64,000 bases of DNA from Alistipes dispar (GTDB lineage Bacteria; Bacteroidota; Bacteroidia; Bacteroidales; Rikenellaceae). Positions 36,129 to 45,415 of the stretch are shown here, piece by piece; the stretch's first letter is position 1; every line of letters begins with the position of its first letter. The position numbers and the translations under genes were made by a program. Location of the stretch: positions 2,716,001 to 2,780,000 of the forward strand of contig NZ_AP019736.1 in NCBI RefSeq assembly GCF_006542685.1, in the 5' to 3' direction. Under the pieces are notes generated by a model. It was not told the origin of the DNA. It did no database searches and was given only the letters and a program-made list of their open reading frames with translations.

Positions 36129-36746
36129 TCAGCAGCCATTCGAAGGGGGGGGGTAAATAAGACTAAAGATCAGCAGGATGAGCATCCTTTCGCGAAGGAA
36201 GCGAAGCGCTTTATAAAGCTGGGCGTCCACCGTACGATGCGAAATGCCGAGCCGCTCGGCGATTTCCGCACTCTTCAGATCCTCGTACCACGATAACCGG
36301 AAAACCTCGCGGCAGCGTTCCGGCAACTGCTCGATCAACGCCCGCAGGACATCCTCGCGTTCGTTCCGCGGTTCATCGAGAATCCGCAGTTCGTATTCCA
36401 CCTCTCCGAGCCGCAGCTCTGCAAGCGAGGTGCGGACATACCGGCTGACGACCAGTTCATGCCGAATGGAATTCCGGCAGGCATTCAATACGCTGCGGTA
36501 AAGATAACGGCTCAACTCCTCGGACGGCAGACGGAAACGCCCCTGCTGCCAAACCCGCACGAATACGTCCTGCACGATATCCTCTGCAAATTTCTCCGTG
36601 ACGAAACGGCGGGCGAATACGATCAGGCGGGCCGCATATTCGTGATAGATGCGATCGAAACGGCCGAAGTCCCCCTCTTCCGGAACGAACGGGAGAGTTT
36701 CATCCGAAGAATCCGTCTGTATTTTATCCGAATGTAATGAGCGCAT
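36129..36746 (-). CDS. ECF sigma-70 factor (N-glycan PUL)
   Basis: The 205-residue protein has region 2 (FDRIYHEYAARLIVFARRF then EDIVQDVFVRVWQQ) and region 4 (LPERCREVFRLSWYEDLKSA then EIAERLGISHRTVDAQLYKA, the helix-turn-helix). This is the Bacteroidota FecI-like class associated with SusC/SusD loci. It should direct RNA polymerase to the PUL promoter once FecR releases it. The ATG at 36746 (MRSLHSDKI) is preferred; an in-frame ATG at 36770 would add eight residues. The C-terminal tail (LLIFSLIYPPPSNGC) is unusually hydrophobic for a soluble factor. Confidence 0.9.
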   Translation of the reverse strand: MRSLHSDKIQTDSSDETLPFVPEEGDFGRFDRIYHEYAARLIVFARRFVTEKFAEDIVQDVFVRVWQQGRFRLPSEELSRYLYRSVLNACRNSIRHELVVSRYVRTSLAELRLGEVEYELRILDEPRNEREDVLRALIEQLPERCREVFRLSWYEDLKSAEIAERLGISHRTVDAQLYKALRFLRERMLILLIFSLIYPPPSNGC

Positions 36747-36770
36747 CGTCCAAAAACGTATTATCTCCAA

Positions 36771-37583
36771 TGCTCCGCAGTTATCCGTCCGTGCATGGAA
36801 ATTCCGAAAATCGCATCCGACGACCGAATCGCAAATAAACTGTTAGCCATCTTTTTCGCAGCCTTTTCGTCTATTGATTTGCCGTCGTATGAACTATCCA
36901 TTCAACGGCGTCCGGGGCAGTCGCCGGCCGGACTCGAACACACAAATATAGAAAATGATCGATAAAATAATGAAACTCCCCCCGATTTAATTGCAATTCC
37001 GAGAGGAGCGGCCCGTCGATTACCGGACAGAAAACGTTTTGTTGCGCTGTTTTTATCCGGGAACGGATTCATGGCGATATTATCCGATCGAGGCTTCATC
37101 ATCCGTCGGTTGTCAGCCCGATACTTCTCATAGTATTGTCAGCCGCAGACGGTTCCATTCTGAAGCCCATGATTCGATGAATTGCGACCGCCTTTCGGCT
37201 GAAACGCCAGCATCATCTACCCAGTCCGGGCGCTGCGGCGGCATGTATAATTATCCGGAAAGGGATCGAGTCGAAATAGCTTTCAACTCGATCCCTGCTA
37301 TACCGCGAATATCGTCCGACACAGTATCCGCATAGGCCGTGAAGGCGCCCGGTCCGGCAACTTACAGGCAAATGGAGCGGGTTTCATCGGTCGGATGCCT
37401 CGGTCGGTTCGCTGCCGTCGGGCGTATGGCGGATTGTCGCACCGGGCTCGGCCGAATTGGCCCGCAGAATCCCGTCCTGCCGTCTCAGTCCCGGCGATGA
37501 AACCCGGAAATTTACGCGCCGCGGCATCTCGACCGCAGCGATCCGTGCATTATAACGCCGGAGCGCCTGTCTATTTTCATCGC
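36771..37583. other. Intergenic region between the two PULs
   Basis: This stretch has short overlapping frames on both strands (for example 36991-37335 plus) with no signal peptide or family motif, so I do not call a gene. It contains one strong hairpin at 37261-37296 and presumably the sigma-gene promoter in the A+T-rich part near 36940-37000. Confidence 0.5.
37261..37296. repeat. Long imperfect hairpin downstream of the GH16 gene
   Basis: AGGGATCGAGT (37261-37271) pairs perfectly with ACTCGATCCCT (37286-37296). After one mismatch GAAA pairs with TTTC around a TAGC loop. It lies about 290 nt past the GH16 stop and lacks a long T-run on either side, so terminator function is uncertain. Confidence 0.6.
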
Positions 37584-38462
37584 TTACCGTTGATAGACCC
37601 GTACATAATCGATAACATATTCCGCCGGAAAGATCGAATCGTCGATCCCCTCGTAGCCGCCCCAGTCACCGCCGACGGCAATGTTGAGCTTCAGGTAGAA
37701 CGCCTTGTCGAAAGGCCAGCTCTCAGCACGGCCCGAGCCGTCGTTGCGGAATGTGTAGTAAGGCACGCCGTCGATGTAGGCCTGGATATAATCCGGCGTC
37801 CACTCCATACCATAAACATGGAATTCCGTTTCGGGGGATTCCGGCGCATAACTCGTCGTCAATTCATTCTTGCCGTCCTCCGTGCGGTCCTTTTTATTGT
37901 GTACCGAGAACCACACGATACCGGGTTCGTAGCCTACGTATTCCATGATATCGATCTCTCCGTCGAGCAGGTTGTCGTCGGAATGGGTGACAGGCAGCAT
38001 CCAGAACGCCGGCCATACGCCCCGACCCGCCGGAAGCTTGGCCCTCATCTCGAATTTGCCATAGGTCCACGACTGACGGCTGCTCATACGGGCCGAGATA
38101 TACTTCTTGCCTCCGACAGGCGTTTCCGGCTTGTAAGCCGTGATGGTCAGCATTCCGTCGCGGACTTTGGTCACGGCATAATCCCCGTGTACGCGGTCGA
38201 CATAATACTGTTCCTCGTTGTTGCCCCAGCCCGAACCGCCTGTTTCGAACCGCCATTTCTCACCCGGCTGGGCATATTCCGCTCCGGCGGGTTCCTCATC
38301 GAACTCCTCGGACCAGACCAGGCGGTATTCGCCGTCGCCTTCCTCGTCCTGTTCGCCGTCAACCCACCAGCCGGGTTTCCGGAAATAGGTCGGGTCGTCC
38401 TGCATGCATCCTGTTGCCGTGGCCATGCACAGCAGACTTATCATCCAAATCATCTTTTTCAT
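37584..38462 (-). CDS. GH16 endo-beta-glucanase lipoprotein (laminarinase type)
   Basis: This 292-residue protein has an SPII signal (LLCMATATGCMQDD). The GH16 beta-jelly-roll begins at about residue 45 (YRLVWSEEFDEEPAG). The catalytic motif is DGEIDIMEYVG, where E169 is the nucleophile, D171 assists and E174 is the acid/base. Other family blocks are GKFEMRAKLPAGRGVWPAFW and FYLKLNIAVGGDWGG, both of the beta-1,3-glucanase/laminarinase branch. It probably cuts beta-glucan at the surface for import by the SusC/SusD pair of the same PUL. It is the last gene of the operon, 19 nt after the binding lipoprotein. Confidence 0.92.
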   Translation of the reverse strand: MKKMIWMISLLCMATATGCMQDDPTYFRKPGWWVDGEQDEEGDGEYRLVWSEEFDEEPAGAEYAQPGEKWRFETGGSGWGNNEEQYYVDRVHGDYAVTKVRDGMLTITAYKPETPVGGKKYISARMSSRQSWTYGKFEMRAKLPAGRGVWPAFWMLPVTHSDDNLLDGEIDIMEYVGYEPGIVWFSVHNKKDRTEDGKNELTTSYAPESPETEFHVYGMEWTPDYIQAYIDGVPYYTFRNDGSGRAESWPFDKAFYLKLNIAVGGDWGGYEGIDDSIFPAEYVIDYVRVYQR

Positions 38463-38481
38463 CGTTTCAGGTCGTTATCGG

Positions 38482-40383
38482 TTATTTTTTCACGGTAAAG
38501 CGGAAATACCAGGCATCTACATCGGTCGCCAAGCGCAGATAGAGTTCGTCGGCCGTCAAGGCCATAATCTCGAAACTGCCGCCCAGCGCCGACGGATGAC
38601 AGATCGCGCTGGGGAATGCCATCTCGGAAAATACCAGGTAGGGTGTACCGCTGCGATCCTCGATCTTCCAGGTTTGTCCCTCGGGTTGGGTGTAATCTAT
38701 GTCGCCTGTCTTGCCCGCTTCGAGACCCATGGCCTCACGGGCGCTCGCATCGCAATAGACCGCCCCATGCGCCGACAGTTCGTAGGCATTGCCCTCGAAA
38801 CGGAAGATCAGTTCGTCGTCGAACATCGAATAAACGCTCATTTCGTCCATGGAAGGAGCCCACCAGTTCGGATCACGGGCCGAAAGATCGCCCTCACCGA
38901 AATAACCGTCCCGGGCGTAATCCCAGACCCAGACCTTCTGCGAACCGTCCGCCGAGGTTGTTAGCAGTTTTTCCGGTTCGGAGGGTTCGGGCTCGGGCTC
39001 CGCTTCGGGCTTCGGAACGAAACGGAAATACCACGCATCCACATCGGTCGCCAAACGCAGATAGAGTTCATCGGCCGTTAGTGAGAGAATTTCGAAACTG
39101 CCGCCCAGCGCCGACGGATGGCAAACGGCACTCGGGAATGCCATCTCCGAGAATTTCAGATAGGGTACGCCCTCGCGCATTTCGATTTTCCAGGTCTGTC
39201 CCTCGGGCTGCGTATAGGCAACATCGCCCGTAGGACCGTCTTCGAGGCCCATGGCAGCACGTGCGCTGGCATCGCAGTAAACGTAGCCGTTCGCCGCCAG
39301 TTCATACGCCTTGCCTGCGGCGAGGAACGAGAGCTCGTCGTCGTACATCGAGTAGTTATGCATTTCATTGGCACCGGCCGGCCACCAATCAGGCTCGCGG
39401 GAGGCCAGATCTCCCTCGCCGAAATGTCCGTCCCGGGTATAATCCCAGGTCCAGACCTTCTGCGTTCCGTCACTCTTCGTCGTCAGCAGTTGTTCGAGCG
39501 CCAGCAGGTCGGCATCGGGCTGCGAACCTTTCACTACGAAGCGGTAATACCAGGCGCCGTATTTGTCCGATCCGGTATCGAACCGCAGCGCCAGCGTCTC
39601 CTCCGTCAGTTCCATTACCTCGTAGGCACCGCCCAGCCCATCGGGATAAGGAGCATACGAAGGGAATCCGCCTCCGGTGAAGCTCAGCCACAGTGTCCCG
39701 GTCTCGTCTGTGTAAAGGGCCCATTTCTGACCTTCGGGCTGGTTGTAAGCGATCGTCGCAGAATTGTAGGTACCCCCTTCGGGATAATTTTGCGGATCAA
39801 GGTCGGAGAGAACCGAACCGTCGGCATAGACATAACCTTTGGCATCGAGCACATACTGCCAGGTGTCGGTAACGAACGACAGTTCGTCATCATACATCTT
39901 CATATCCTTCAGTTCGTTGGCTTTCACGGGCCACCAGTCCGGAACACGGGTCGAACTGGAACCTTCGCCGAAGTGGTTATCAACGGAATAATTCCACTCC
40001 CAAACTTTCTGTTCGCCCGAACCTGTCAACAGGGCGACAATCGGGTCGTTTTCCGTCACGCGGAATGTGAAGGCAATGGGTTCGCTGACTCCGCCGCCGC
40101 CGTAAACCTGCAGCGTTCCGTCGTATTCGCCCTTCATATAATAGCGGAGCGTGAAATCGCGGCTGCTCGATTCGACATAGGAGCCGTCGGGTTTGCGGAC
40201 CTTCCAGAAGGGAGAAACTCCCTGCTCGTTGAACCGGAACCGGATCATATTGGGATGCTCTTTTTCCGGGGTGACCGAATAATCGGTATTCTCATTCGAA
40301 GGAATGTCTCCCAGACTGTATTCCGCCTTGCTGCACGCCAGGCACAGGGCGGTGAACGACAGTAATATCAGTAGTTTTTTCAT
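38482..40383 (-). CDS. Surface glycan-binding lipoprotein with three tandem domains
   Basis: This 633-residue protein has an SPII signal (LSFTALCLACSKAE). A PKD-like N-terminal domain spans about 40-118. Three homologous units follow at about 119-285, 299-456 and 472-631, each starting QKVWxWxYxxDxxFGEGD or similar and containing MYDDELSF and a WYFRF-type last strand. Units 2 and 3 are much closer to each other than to unit 1 and are joined by the acidic-Pro linker KPEAEPEPEPSEPEK. No catalytic motif is seen. In the SusE/SGBP position, it probably binds beta-glucan multivalently. Confidence 0.82.
   Translation of the reverse strand: MKKLLILLSFTALCLACSKAEYSLGDIPSNENTDYSVTPEKEHPNMIRFRFNEQGVSPFWKVRKPDGSYVESSSRDFTLRYYMKGEYDGTLQVYGGGGVSEPIAFTFRVTENDPIVALLTGSGEQKVWEWNYSVDNHFGEGSSSTRVPDWWPVKANELKDMKMYDDELSFVTDTWQYVLDAKGYVYADGSVLSDLDPQNYPEGGTYNSATIAYNQPEGQKWALYTDETGTLWLSFTGGGFPSYAPYPDGLGGAYEVMELTEETLALRFDTGSDKYGAWYYRFVVKGSQPDADLLALEQLLTTKSDGTQKVWTWDYTRDGHFGEGDLASREPDWWPAGANEMHNYSMYDDELSFLAAGKAYELAANGYVYCDASARAAMGLEDGPTGDVAYTQPEGQTWKIEMREGVPYLKFSEMAFPSAVCHPSALGGSFEILSLTADELYLRLATDVDAWYFRFVPKPEAEPEPEPSEPEKLLTTSADGSQKVWVWDYARDGYFGEGDLSARDPNWWAPSMDEMSVYSMFDDELIFRFEGNAYELSAHGAVYCDASAREAMGLEAGKTGDIDYTQPEGQTWKIEDRSGTPYLVFSEMAFPSAICHPSALGGSFEIMALTADELYLRLATDVDAWYFRFTVKK
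38491..38970 (-). repeat. Tandem domain repeat, third unit of the SGBP gene
   Basis: This codes for residues 472-631 of the binding lipoprotein and is a close paralogue of 39016-39489. Shared stretches include YTQPEGQTWKIE, CHPSALGGSFEI and LTADELYLRLATDVDAWYFR. Confidence 0.8.
39016..39489 (-). repeat. Tandem domain repeat, second unit of the SGBP gene
   Basis: This codes for residues 299-456. The similarity to the third unit holds at DNA level in long blocks, which points to a recent internal duplication. Confidence 0.8.
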
Positions 40384-40395
40384 GGTGGAAGCCGG

Positions 40396-41937
40396 TTAAT
40401 AGGGATTTTGTTTCAAGGTGCCGTGTGCCTGGTCGATCTCCGACTGCGGGATCGGCAGGTGTTTCTTGGCATCGGTGTAACCGCGGCTGCCGAGTACTTC
40501 CTCGGCTTTCCCGTAACGCACGAGATCCCAGAAACGATGACCTTCGAGCGCGAACTCCAGCCGATTTTCCAGCAGCAGGTTGTCGAGCGTCGCAGGGCGC
40601 CGTTTGGCTGCAAAGGCCGCATCGCCGGGCTTCATGCCGAAAGCCCGTGCGCGGACCTGATTGAGGTAGTCGTCGGCCTCGTCCCGGTCGCCGTTCGTGC
40701 GCACGATCAGCTCCGACGCGATCAGCAACGTTTCGGCATAACGCCATACGCGGTAGTTGTTACGGAAATTCATCTCCGGAGCGTTGCCCGTATATTTGTC
40801 GTGGCCGTCGGCGCGACCCAAATATTTGCGGTTGAAGTAGCCCGTATCGTCGTAACGGGGCGTGTAGGTCGCCTCGGGATGCTGCTGCCGGTATTTGGCG
40901 AAATTCAGGATCGTGGCGTCCCGGCGCGTGTCGTCACCTTCATAGGCGTTGTAGAGCGCCTCCTCGACGGGTTCGAAACCATAGCCGCCCGTATCCCATT
41001 TGGGGCCTGAATAACCGTTGATTCCGATGAGCGTCGGGAAGACCGTACCGCCGGCTTTCGTCGGATTCTCCCAGGTGCGGCTGCTGGGAGAATCGGTATA
41101 GTTGATCTCGAAAATCGATTCCGTCCCCCATTCGCCGCTGTCGGTCCAGAGGCCGGCGAAATCGCTCCGGAGAGAATAAAGTCCGGAGCCGATGATCTCG
41201 CACATATCGGTCAGCACCGTTGCGTAGCGGGAGGCATCCTGCTGGTACATCACCACGTTGGCGCGAAGCATCTGTGCGGCTGCACGCGTGAAGCGACCCA
41301 GTTCGGCGGATTTCACGACCTTGGGAAGCCCGCTGCCGGTCAGCGCGGCATCCAGATCGCCGATGATCTTGGCATAAACCCCGTCTGCCGTAAGTTGGTC
41401 GATCAGGTAATCGGGCCCCGTCGGATTGCGGTCGTAGTAGGGGACATTTCCGAAAAGTTTCCACAGCCAGGTATAATAGTAGGCACGCAGGGCGTAGGCC
41501 TCGGCCTTGATTCGGCTGCGGGTCGCACCCGACATGCCTTCCGCCGTATCGACGTACTGCAGCACGGTATTGGCACGGTAGACGCCCGAATAAAGGACGA
41601 CCCAGAGGACCGACGGCGTATGGTTGGGCGTCGCGGAGAATTTACGCATGAGTTGCAGGTAGGGAATGTCGGTCTCGTTGGCCCCGCCGACGCGTACGTC
41701 GTCCGACATGACGTCGGATACGAATGCCAGCGGACCGTATTCCCCGAAGACGAAATCCGGCCACTGAAGGGGCGCATAGGCCGCCATCAGTCCTTTCAAC
41801 AGAGTTTCATAATCATCGTAATAATCTTTTTCGGGAATCTCCGTCGTGGGGTCCACGTCGAGGAAATCCGATGTGCAGGAGACGGACACCGAAAGGACCA
41901 ATGCCGCCAATATAATCCGTATGTATTTCATGTTCAT
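40396..41937 (-). CDS. SusD/RagB family nutrient-binding lipoprotein (beta-glucan PUL)
   Basis: The 513-residue protein has an SPII signal (ILAALVLSVSVSCTSDFLDV). It then shows EIPEKDYYDDYETLLKGLMA and the TPR-like helices RSRIKAEAYALRAYYYTWLW. The C-terminal family blocks are RNNYRVWRYAETLLIASELI, ADDYLNQVRARAFG and LLENRLEFALEGHRFWDLVR, the classic SusD form. The start at 41937 (MNMKYIRIIL) is preferred over an upstream ATG that lacks a proper signal. It starts 13 nt after susC and is expected to cap that transporter. Confidence 0.95.
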   Translation of the reverse strand: MNMKYIRIILAALVLSVSVSCTSDFLDVDPTTEIPEKDYYDDYETLLKGLMAAYAPLQWPDFVFGEYGPLAFVSDVMSDDVRVGGANETDIPYLQLMRKFSATPNHTPSVLWVVLYSGVYRANTVLQYVDTAEGMSGATRSRIKAEAYALRAYYYTWLWKLFGNVPYYDRNPTGPDYLIDQLTADGVYAKIIGDLDAALTGSGLPKVVKSAELGRFTRAAAQMLRANVVMYQQDASRYATVLTDMCEIIGSGLYSLRSDFAGLWTDSGEWGTESIFEINYTDSPSSRTWENPTKAGGTVFPTLIGINGYSGPKWDTGGYGFEPVEEALYNAYEGDDTRRDATILNFAKYRQQHPEATYTPRYDDTGYFNRKYLGRADGHDKYTGNAPEMNFRNNYRVWRYAETLLIASELIVRTNGDRDEADDYLNQVRARAFGMKPGDAAFAAKRRPATLDNLLLENRLEFALEGHRFWDLVRYGKAEEVLGSRGYTDAKKHLPIPQSEIDQAHGTLKQNPY

Positions 41938-41950
41938 CGTCGTTTTGAGG

Positions 41951-44900
41951 TTAGAAGGTGATGTTGGCTCCGATGGTAAAGATGCGCGCCGTAGGATAAA
42001 CGCCGCGATCAACACCCAGCGAGGTCCCGCCGGAGGAGATTTCCGGATCGAAGCCTTCGTACGAAGTCAGGGTCCAGAGATTCTCGGCTCCGACCCAGAG
42101 GCGCAGCCGCTCGATATGGACCTTGCGGAGCAACGCCGCAGGGAACGAATAGCCCAGTTGGAGACTGCGCAGGCGAAGGAAGGAACCGTCGTGCACGTAA
42201 AGGTCCGACGACTGCCAGTTGGCGGCGTCGACATTGCGGGAGAGGCGCGGAATACGGTTCGAGGAGCCGGGCCCCGTCCAGCGATCGAGCATGTGACGCG
42301 GCATGTTGAGGTAAGGATAGTCCGACCGATAGGAGGCATCGAAGATATCGTTGCCGATCGTGGCATTGAAAAAGGCCCCGAGGTCGATGCCCTTCCAAGC
42401 CACTGCGAGGTTGAAACCTAAAGTCCAGTCGGGTGCACCTTTGCCGATCTTCACACGGTCGGCATCGTCGATCGTTCCGTCGCCGTTGCAATCGACGAAC
42501 CTCACGTCGCCCGGGCGCGCATCGGGCTGGAGCATTTCACCCCGGGAATTGACATAGTCGGCGACCTCGTCGGCCGTCTGGAAGATGCCTGCCGTGCGCA
42601 TACCGTAGAAGAAAGGGAACGGTTCGCCGTTCTCGGCGCGGGTGATGGTGCCGATATTACCCAACACCGTATCGTAATTGGCCCAGCCGTTTTGATTACC
42701 CAGGCGTATCAGCCGGTTGCTGATATAGGTAGCGTTGCCGCCGATATCGAACGAGACGTCCGACACCTGGAAGAGGTAATGGAGGTCTATCTCCACACCG
42801 CTGTTTTTCATGTCGCCCACGTTGCCGTAAGGCCGGGAATTACCGATATACTGCGGCAACGGAACGGTCATCAGCATACCGTTGGTGCGCTTGTTGAAAT
42901 AATCCACCGTCAGCGAAAGTCGGTTTCCGAAGAACGACGCGTCGATACCTACGTCGAACTGCTCGGATTCTTCCCATTTCAGACCGTCGTTCGGATAGCC
43001 GCTCGGCGTAGCACCCGGTATCAACGTATTCAGCCCTTCGGGACCGAGTATGTAATCCGCACCACCGGTCACGGTCGAAATATAGTGGAAAGAACCGATC
43101 GATTCGTTGCCGTTCAGGCCCCAGCTGGCACGGAGTTTCAGCGAAGAGAGTGCCTTCGGGCGGTTTGCCATGAAAGGTTCATTGGTGAGGTTCCATCCCA
43201 CAGAAACCGACGGAAAGGTAGCCCACTTGTGCGCCGGACCGAAATTCGATGATCCATCGCGGCGAAGTGTGAACTCGGCCATGTAACGTTCGTCGTAATT
43301 ATAGCTCACACGGCCGAAATACGACAGCAGCCGGTGGTCGGGCGAAGGTGCTCCCCAGGCGCTGCGCGAATTGTCATCGGACTCGGTCGTGTCGATCCAC
43401 GGCTGCGAAGGGTCGCTGATGTCGTAGCTCGAACCGCCGACGTTCTGCGAGTGCGAGGACTGTGCCGACTGTCCCAGCAGAACTGTAAGCTGATGCCGTT
43501 CGCCCAGCGTACAGTCGTAGGTCAGCGTGTTCTCGACCTGCCACGTGAAGAGCCGTTCCATACTCGACCAGACCGACGAGCGGTCGGCATAAGTGTAACG
43601 CCCCAGATAATAGGGCATCTGATAGCCGTCGTTGCTGCTGAAGACCAGTTCCGTGCCATAGGATGATTTAAATTTCAGTCCTTTATAGAGCTCGATCTCG
43701 CCCCAGATATTGCCGATCAGCTTGTCGGCGGCGGACTTGTCGCCCGGCAGGTGCAGTTGAGCGATCGGGTTGACCATGTTGCCGAAATTGTCGCCTGCGA
43801 TGGCGAAAACCCGGCCCGAAAAGTCAGTCACGGCCGTGGGATGTTCGTTGAGGACCTCCTCGGGGTTGCCGGCATAGACTCCCATGATCGGGGACATCGA
43901 AACGGCACTGCCCAGCACACTGCCGCGTTCGCTGTTCTCACCGATACTACGCGACACGGTACGCGAATAGGCCATATTGACACCAGCGCGCGCCGAACGG
44001 AAAAAGCGCTGCTCGGATTTCTCGAAAAGCGTATAGTTCGTATTGGCCCGGACGCTATAACGGTCATAATTCGACCGATTGACATCGCCGCCGATGATAC
44101 CTTCGTTATACAGATAACCGAACGACAGATAGTAATTTACCTTATCGTTGCCGCCGCTGACGCTGGCCTGATGCTCCACGACAGGCGCATTGTAGTTGAA
44201 GAGCTCCTTCTGCCAGTTCGTGCCCTTGCCCAGCGCCGCCGGGTTCTCGTAGATCGGGGACAGGCCGCTGTTCATATTCATCTCATTCATCATCACAGCG
44301 TATTCATGGGCGTTGAGCACGTCCTTCGTGCGCCAGGGGCTCTGCCATCCGTAGGAGAACGAGTAATCGACCGACGTACGGCCCTTGTTGCCCTGACGGG
44401 TCGTGACCAGAATGACGCCATTCGCACCGCGGGCACCGTAAATGGCAGCCGACGCGGCGTCCTTGAGCACCTCGACCGAGAGAATGTCGGCCGGATTAAG
44501 ATAGTCGATATTGCTGCTGACGGGCATCCCATCGACAATGTAGAGCGGATTGCTGTCGTTGATAGTCCCCACGCCGCGGATGCGTACACGAACCCCGGAA
44601 CCGGGCTGGCCGGAGCTCTGCGTGATGTTCACACCCGACACCATGCCTTTCAGCACATTGTCGATGCGAGTGCCCGTCACACGTCTCAGGTCGTCGCCCT
44701 TCACGCTGCTGATGGCCGCCGTGACGACGCTTTTACGCTGAACGCCGTAACCGACCACCACCACATTCTCCAACGTCTGGACATCGTCTTGCAGGACGAT
44801 CTCCAACGTCCGGCCCGCATCGGCCGGGAGAGTTACCTGCTGTTTCTCATAGCCTATACAGGAGATCTCGAGCCGGTCGGCACCGACAGGCAGTTGCAGG

Positions 44901-45382
44901 CAGAAACTGCCGTCAGAGGCAGAGGTGGTTCCCACTGTCGGGAACTGCGGCAGCACGATCGTTGCTCCGGTGACAGGGCGTTTCTGTTCGTCGATCACGA
45001 CACCCTGGACTTTCCGCGTTCCGGGAAGAGCGGGAACGGATCGCCGGGGACGGAAGACGGAAATCTTCCGTCCGTCGATCTGGTAAGTCAGGTCGGTCCC
45101 TGACAGTAATTGTCGCAGGGCCGTCCCGAGCGTCGCATTGTCAACGTGCAGGGAGACCTTCAGGTCCGGATCGACATCGTTGTCGCGCAGGATGATCGAA
45201 CAGCCGCTCTGTTCACCGATCCGGTTGAGTATCCGGATAACCGGTTGCTCATCGGCATGGATCGTAATCCGGGCGTTGGACCCGGATTGCGCCGCGGCCG
45301 GCAGCCCCCAGAACAGCAGGCACCCGACCGGCAGCAGATACCGGAACAGGGAGTTTCTCAGGTTCAGGTAGAGTTTGTTCAT
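41951..45382 (-). CDS. SusC/RagA family TonB-dependent transporter with STN domain (beta-glucan PUL)
   Basis: This 1143-residue protein has a signal peptide ending near AAAQSG at about residue 33. An STN domain (about 45-110, IRILNRIGEQSGCSIILRDN), a carboxypeptidase-regulatory-like domain (VQGVVIDEQKRPVTGATIVL), and a plug with LENVVVVGYGVQRKSVVTAA, VLKGMVSGVNITQSSGQPGS and YGARGANGVILVTTRQGN follow. The barrel ends in FTIGANITF. The STN domain links it to FecR signalling. It is encoded 33 nt downstream of fecR. Confidence 0.95.
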   Translation of the reverse strand: MNKLYLNLRNSLFRYLLPVGCLLFWGLPAAAQSGSNARITIHADEQPVIRILNRIGEQSGCSIILRDNDVDPDLKVSLHVDNATLGTALRQLLSGTDLTYQIDGRKISVFRPRRSVPALPGTRKVQGVVIDEQKRPVTGATIVLPQFPTVGTTSASDGSFCLQLPVGADRLEISCIGYEKQQVTLPADAGRTLEIVLQDDVQTLENVVVVGYGVQRKSVVTAAISSVKGDDLRRVTGTRIDNVLKGMVSGVNITQSSGQPGSGVRVRIRGVGTINDSNPLYIVDGMPVSSNIDYLNPADILSVEVLKDAASAAIYGARGANGVILVTTRQGNKGRTSVDYSFSYGWQSPWRTKDVLNAHEYAVMMNEMNMNSGLSPIYENPAALGKGTNWQKELFNYNAPVVEHQASVSGGNDKVNYYLSFGYLYNEGIIGGDVNRSNYDRYSVRANTNYTLFEKSEQRFFRSARAGVNMAYSRTVSRSIGENSERGSVLGSAVSMSPIMGVYAGNPEEVLNEHPTAVTDFSGRVFAIAGDNFGNMVNPIAQLHLPGDKSAADKLIGNIWGEIELYKGLKFKSSYGTELVFSSNDGYQMPYYLGRYTYADRSSVWSSMERLFTWQVENTLTYDCTLGERHQLTVLLGQSAQSSHSQNVGGSSYDISDPSQPWIDTTESDDNSRSAWGAPSPDHRLLSYFGRVSYNYDERYMAEFTLRRDGSSNFGPAHKWATFPSVSVGWNLTNEPFMANRPKALSSLKLRASWGLNGNESIGSFHYISTVTGGADYILGPEGLNTLIPGATPSGYPNDGLKWEESEQFDVGIDASFFGNRLSLTVDYFNKRTNGMLMTVPLPQYIGNSRPYGNVGDMKNSGVEIDLHYLFQVSDVSFDIGGNATYISNRLIRLGNQNGWANYDTVLGNIGTITRAENGEPFPFFYGMRTAGIFQTADEVADYVNSRGEMLQPDARPGDVRFVDCNGDGTIDDADRVKIGKGAPDWTLGFNLAVAWKGIDLGAFFNATIGNDIFDASYRSDYPYLNMPRHMLDRWTGPGSSNRIPRLSRNVDAANWQSSDLYVHDGSFLRLRSLQLGYSFPAALLRKVHIERLRLWVGAENLWTLTSYEGFDPEISSGGTSLGVDRGVYPTARIFTIGANITF

Positions 45383-45415
45383 CGTATTCAGGTTGGTTTA
45401 GATTGTGGTGCGTTA

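Noticed and set aside
36991..37335. Plus-strand 114-codon frame in the gap between PULs
   Set aside because: No signal peptide, no motif, overlapping a long hairpin; looks like chance in a GC-rich region.
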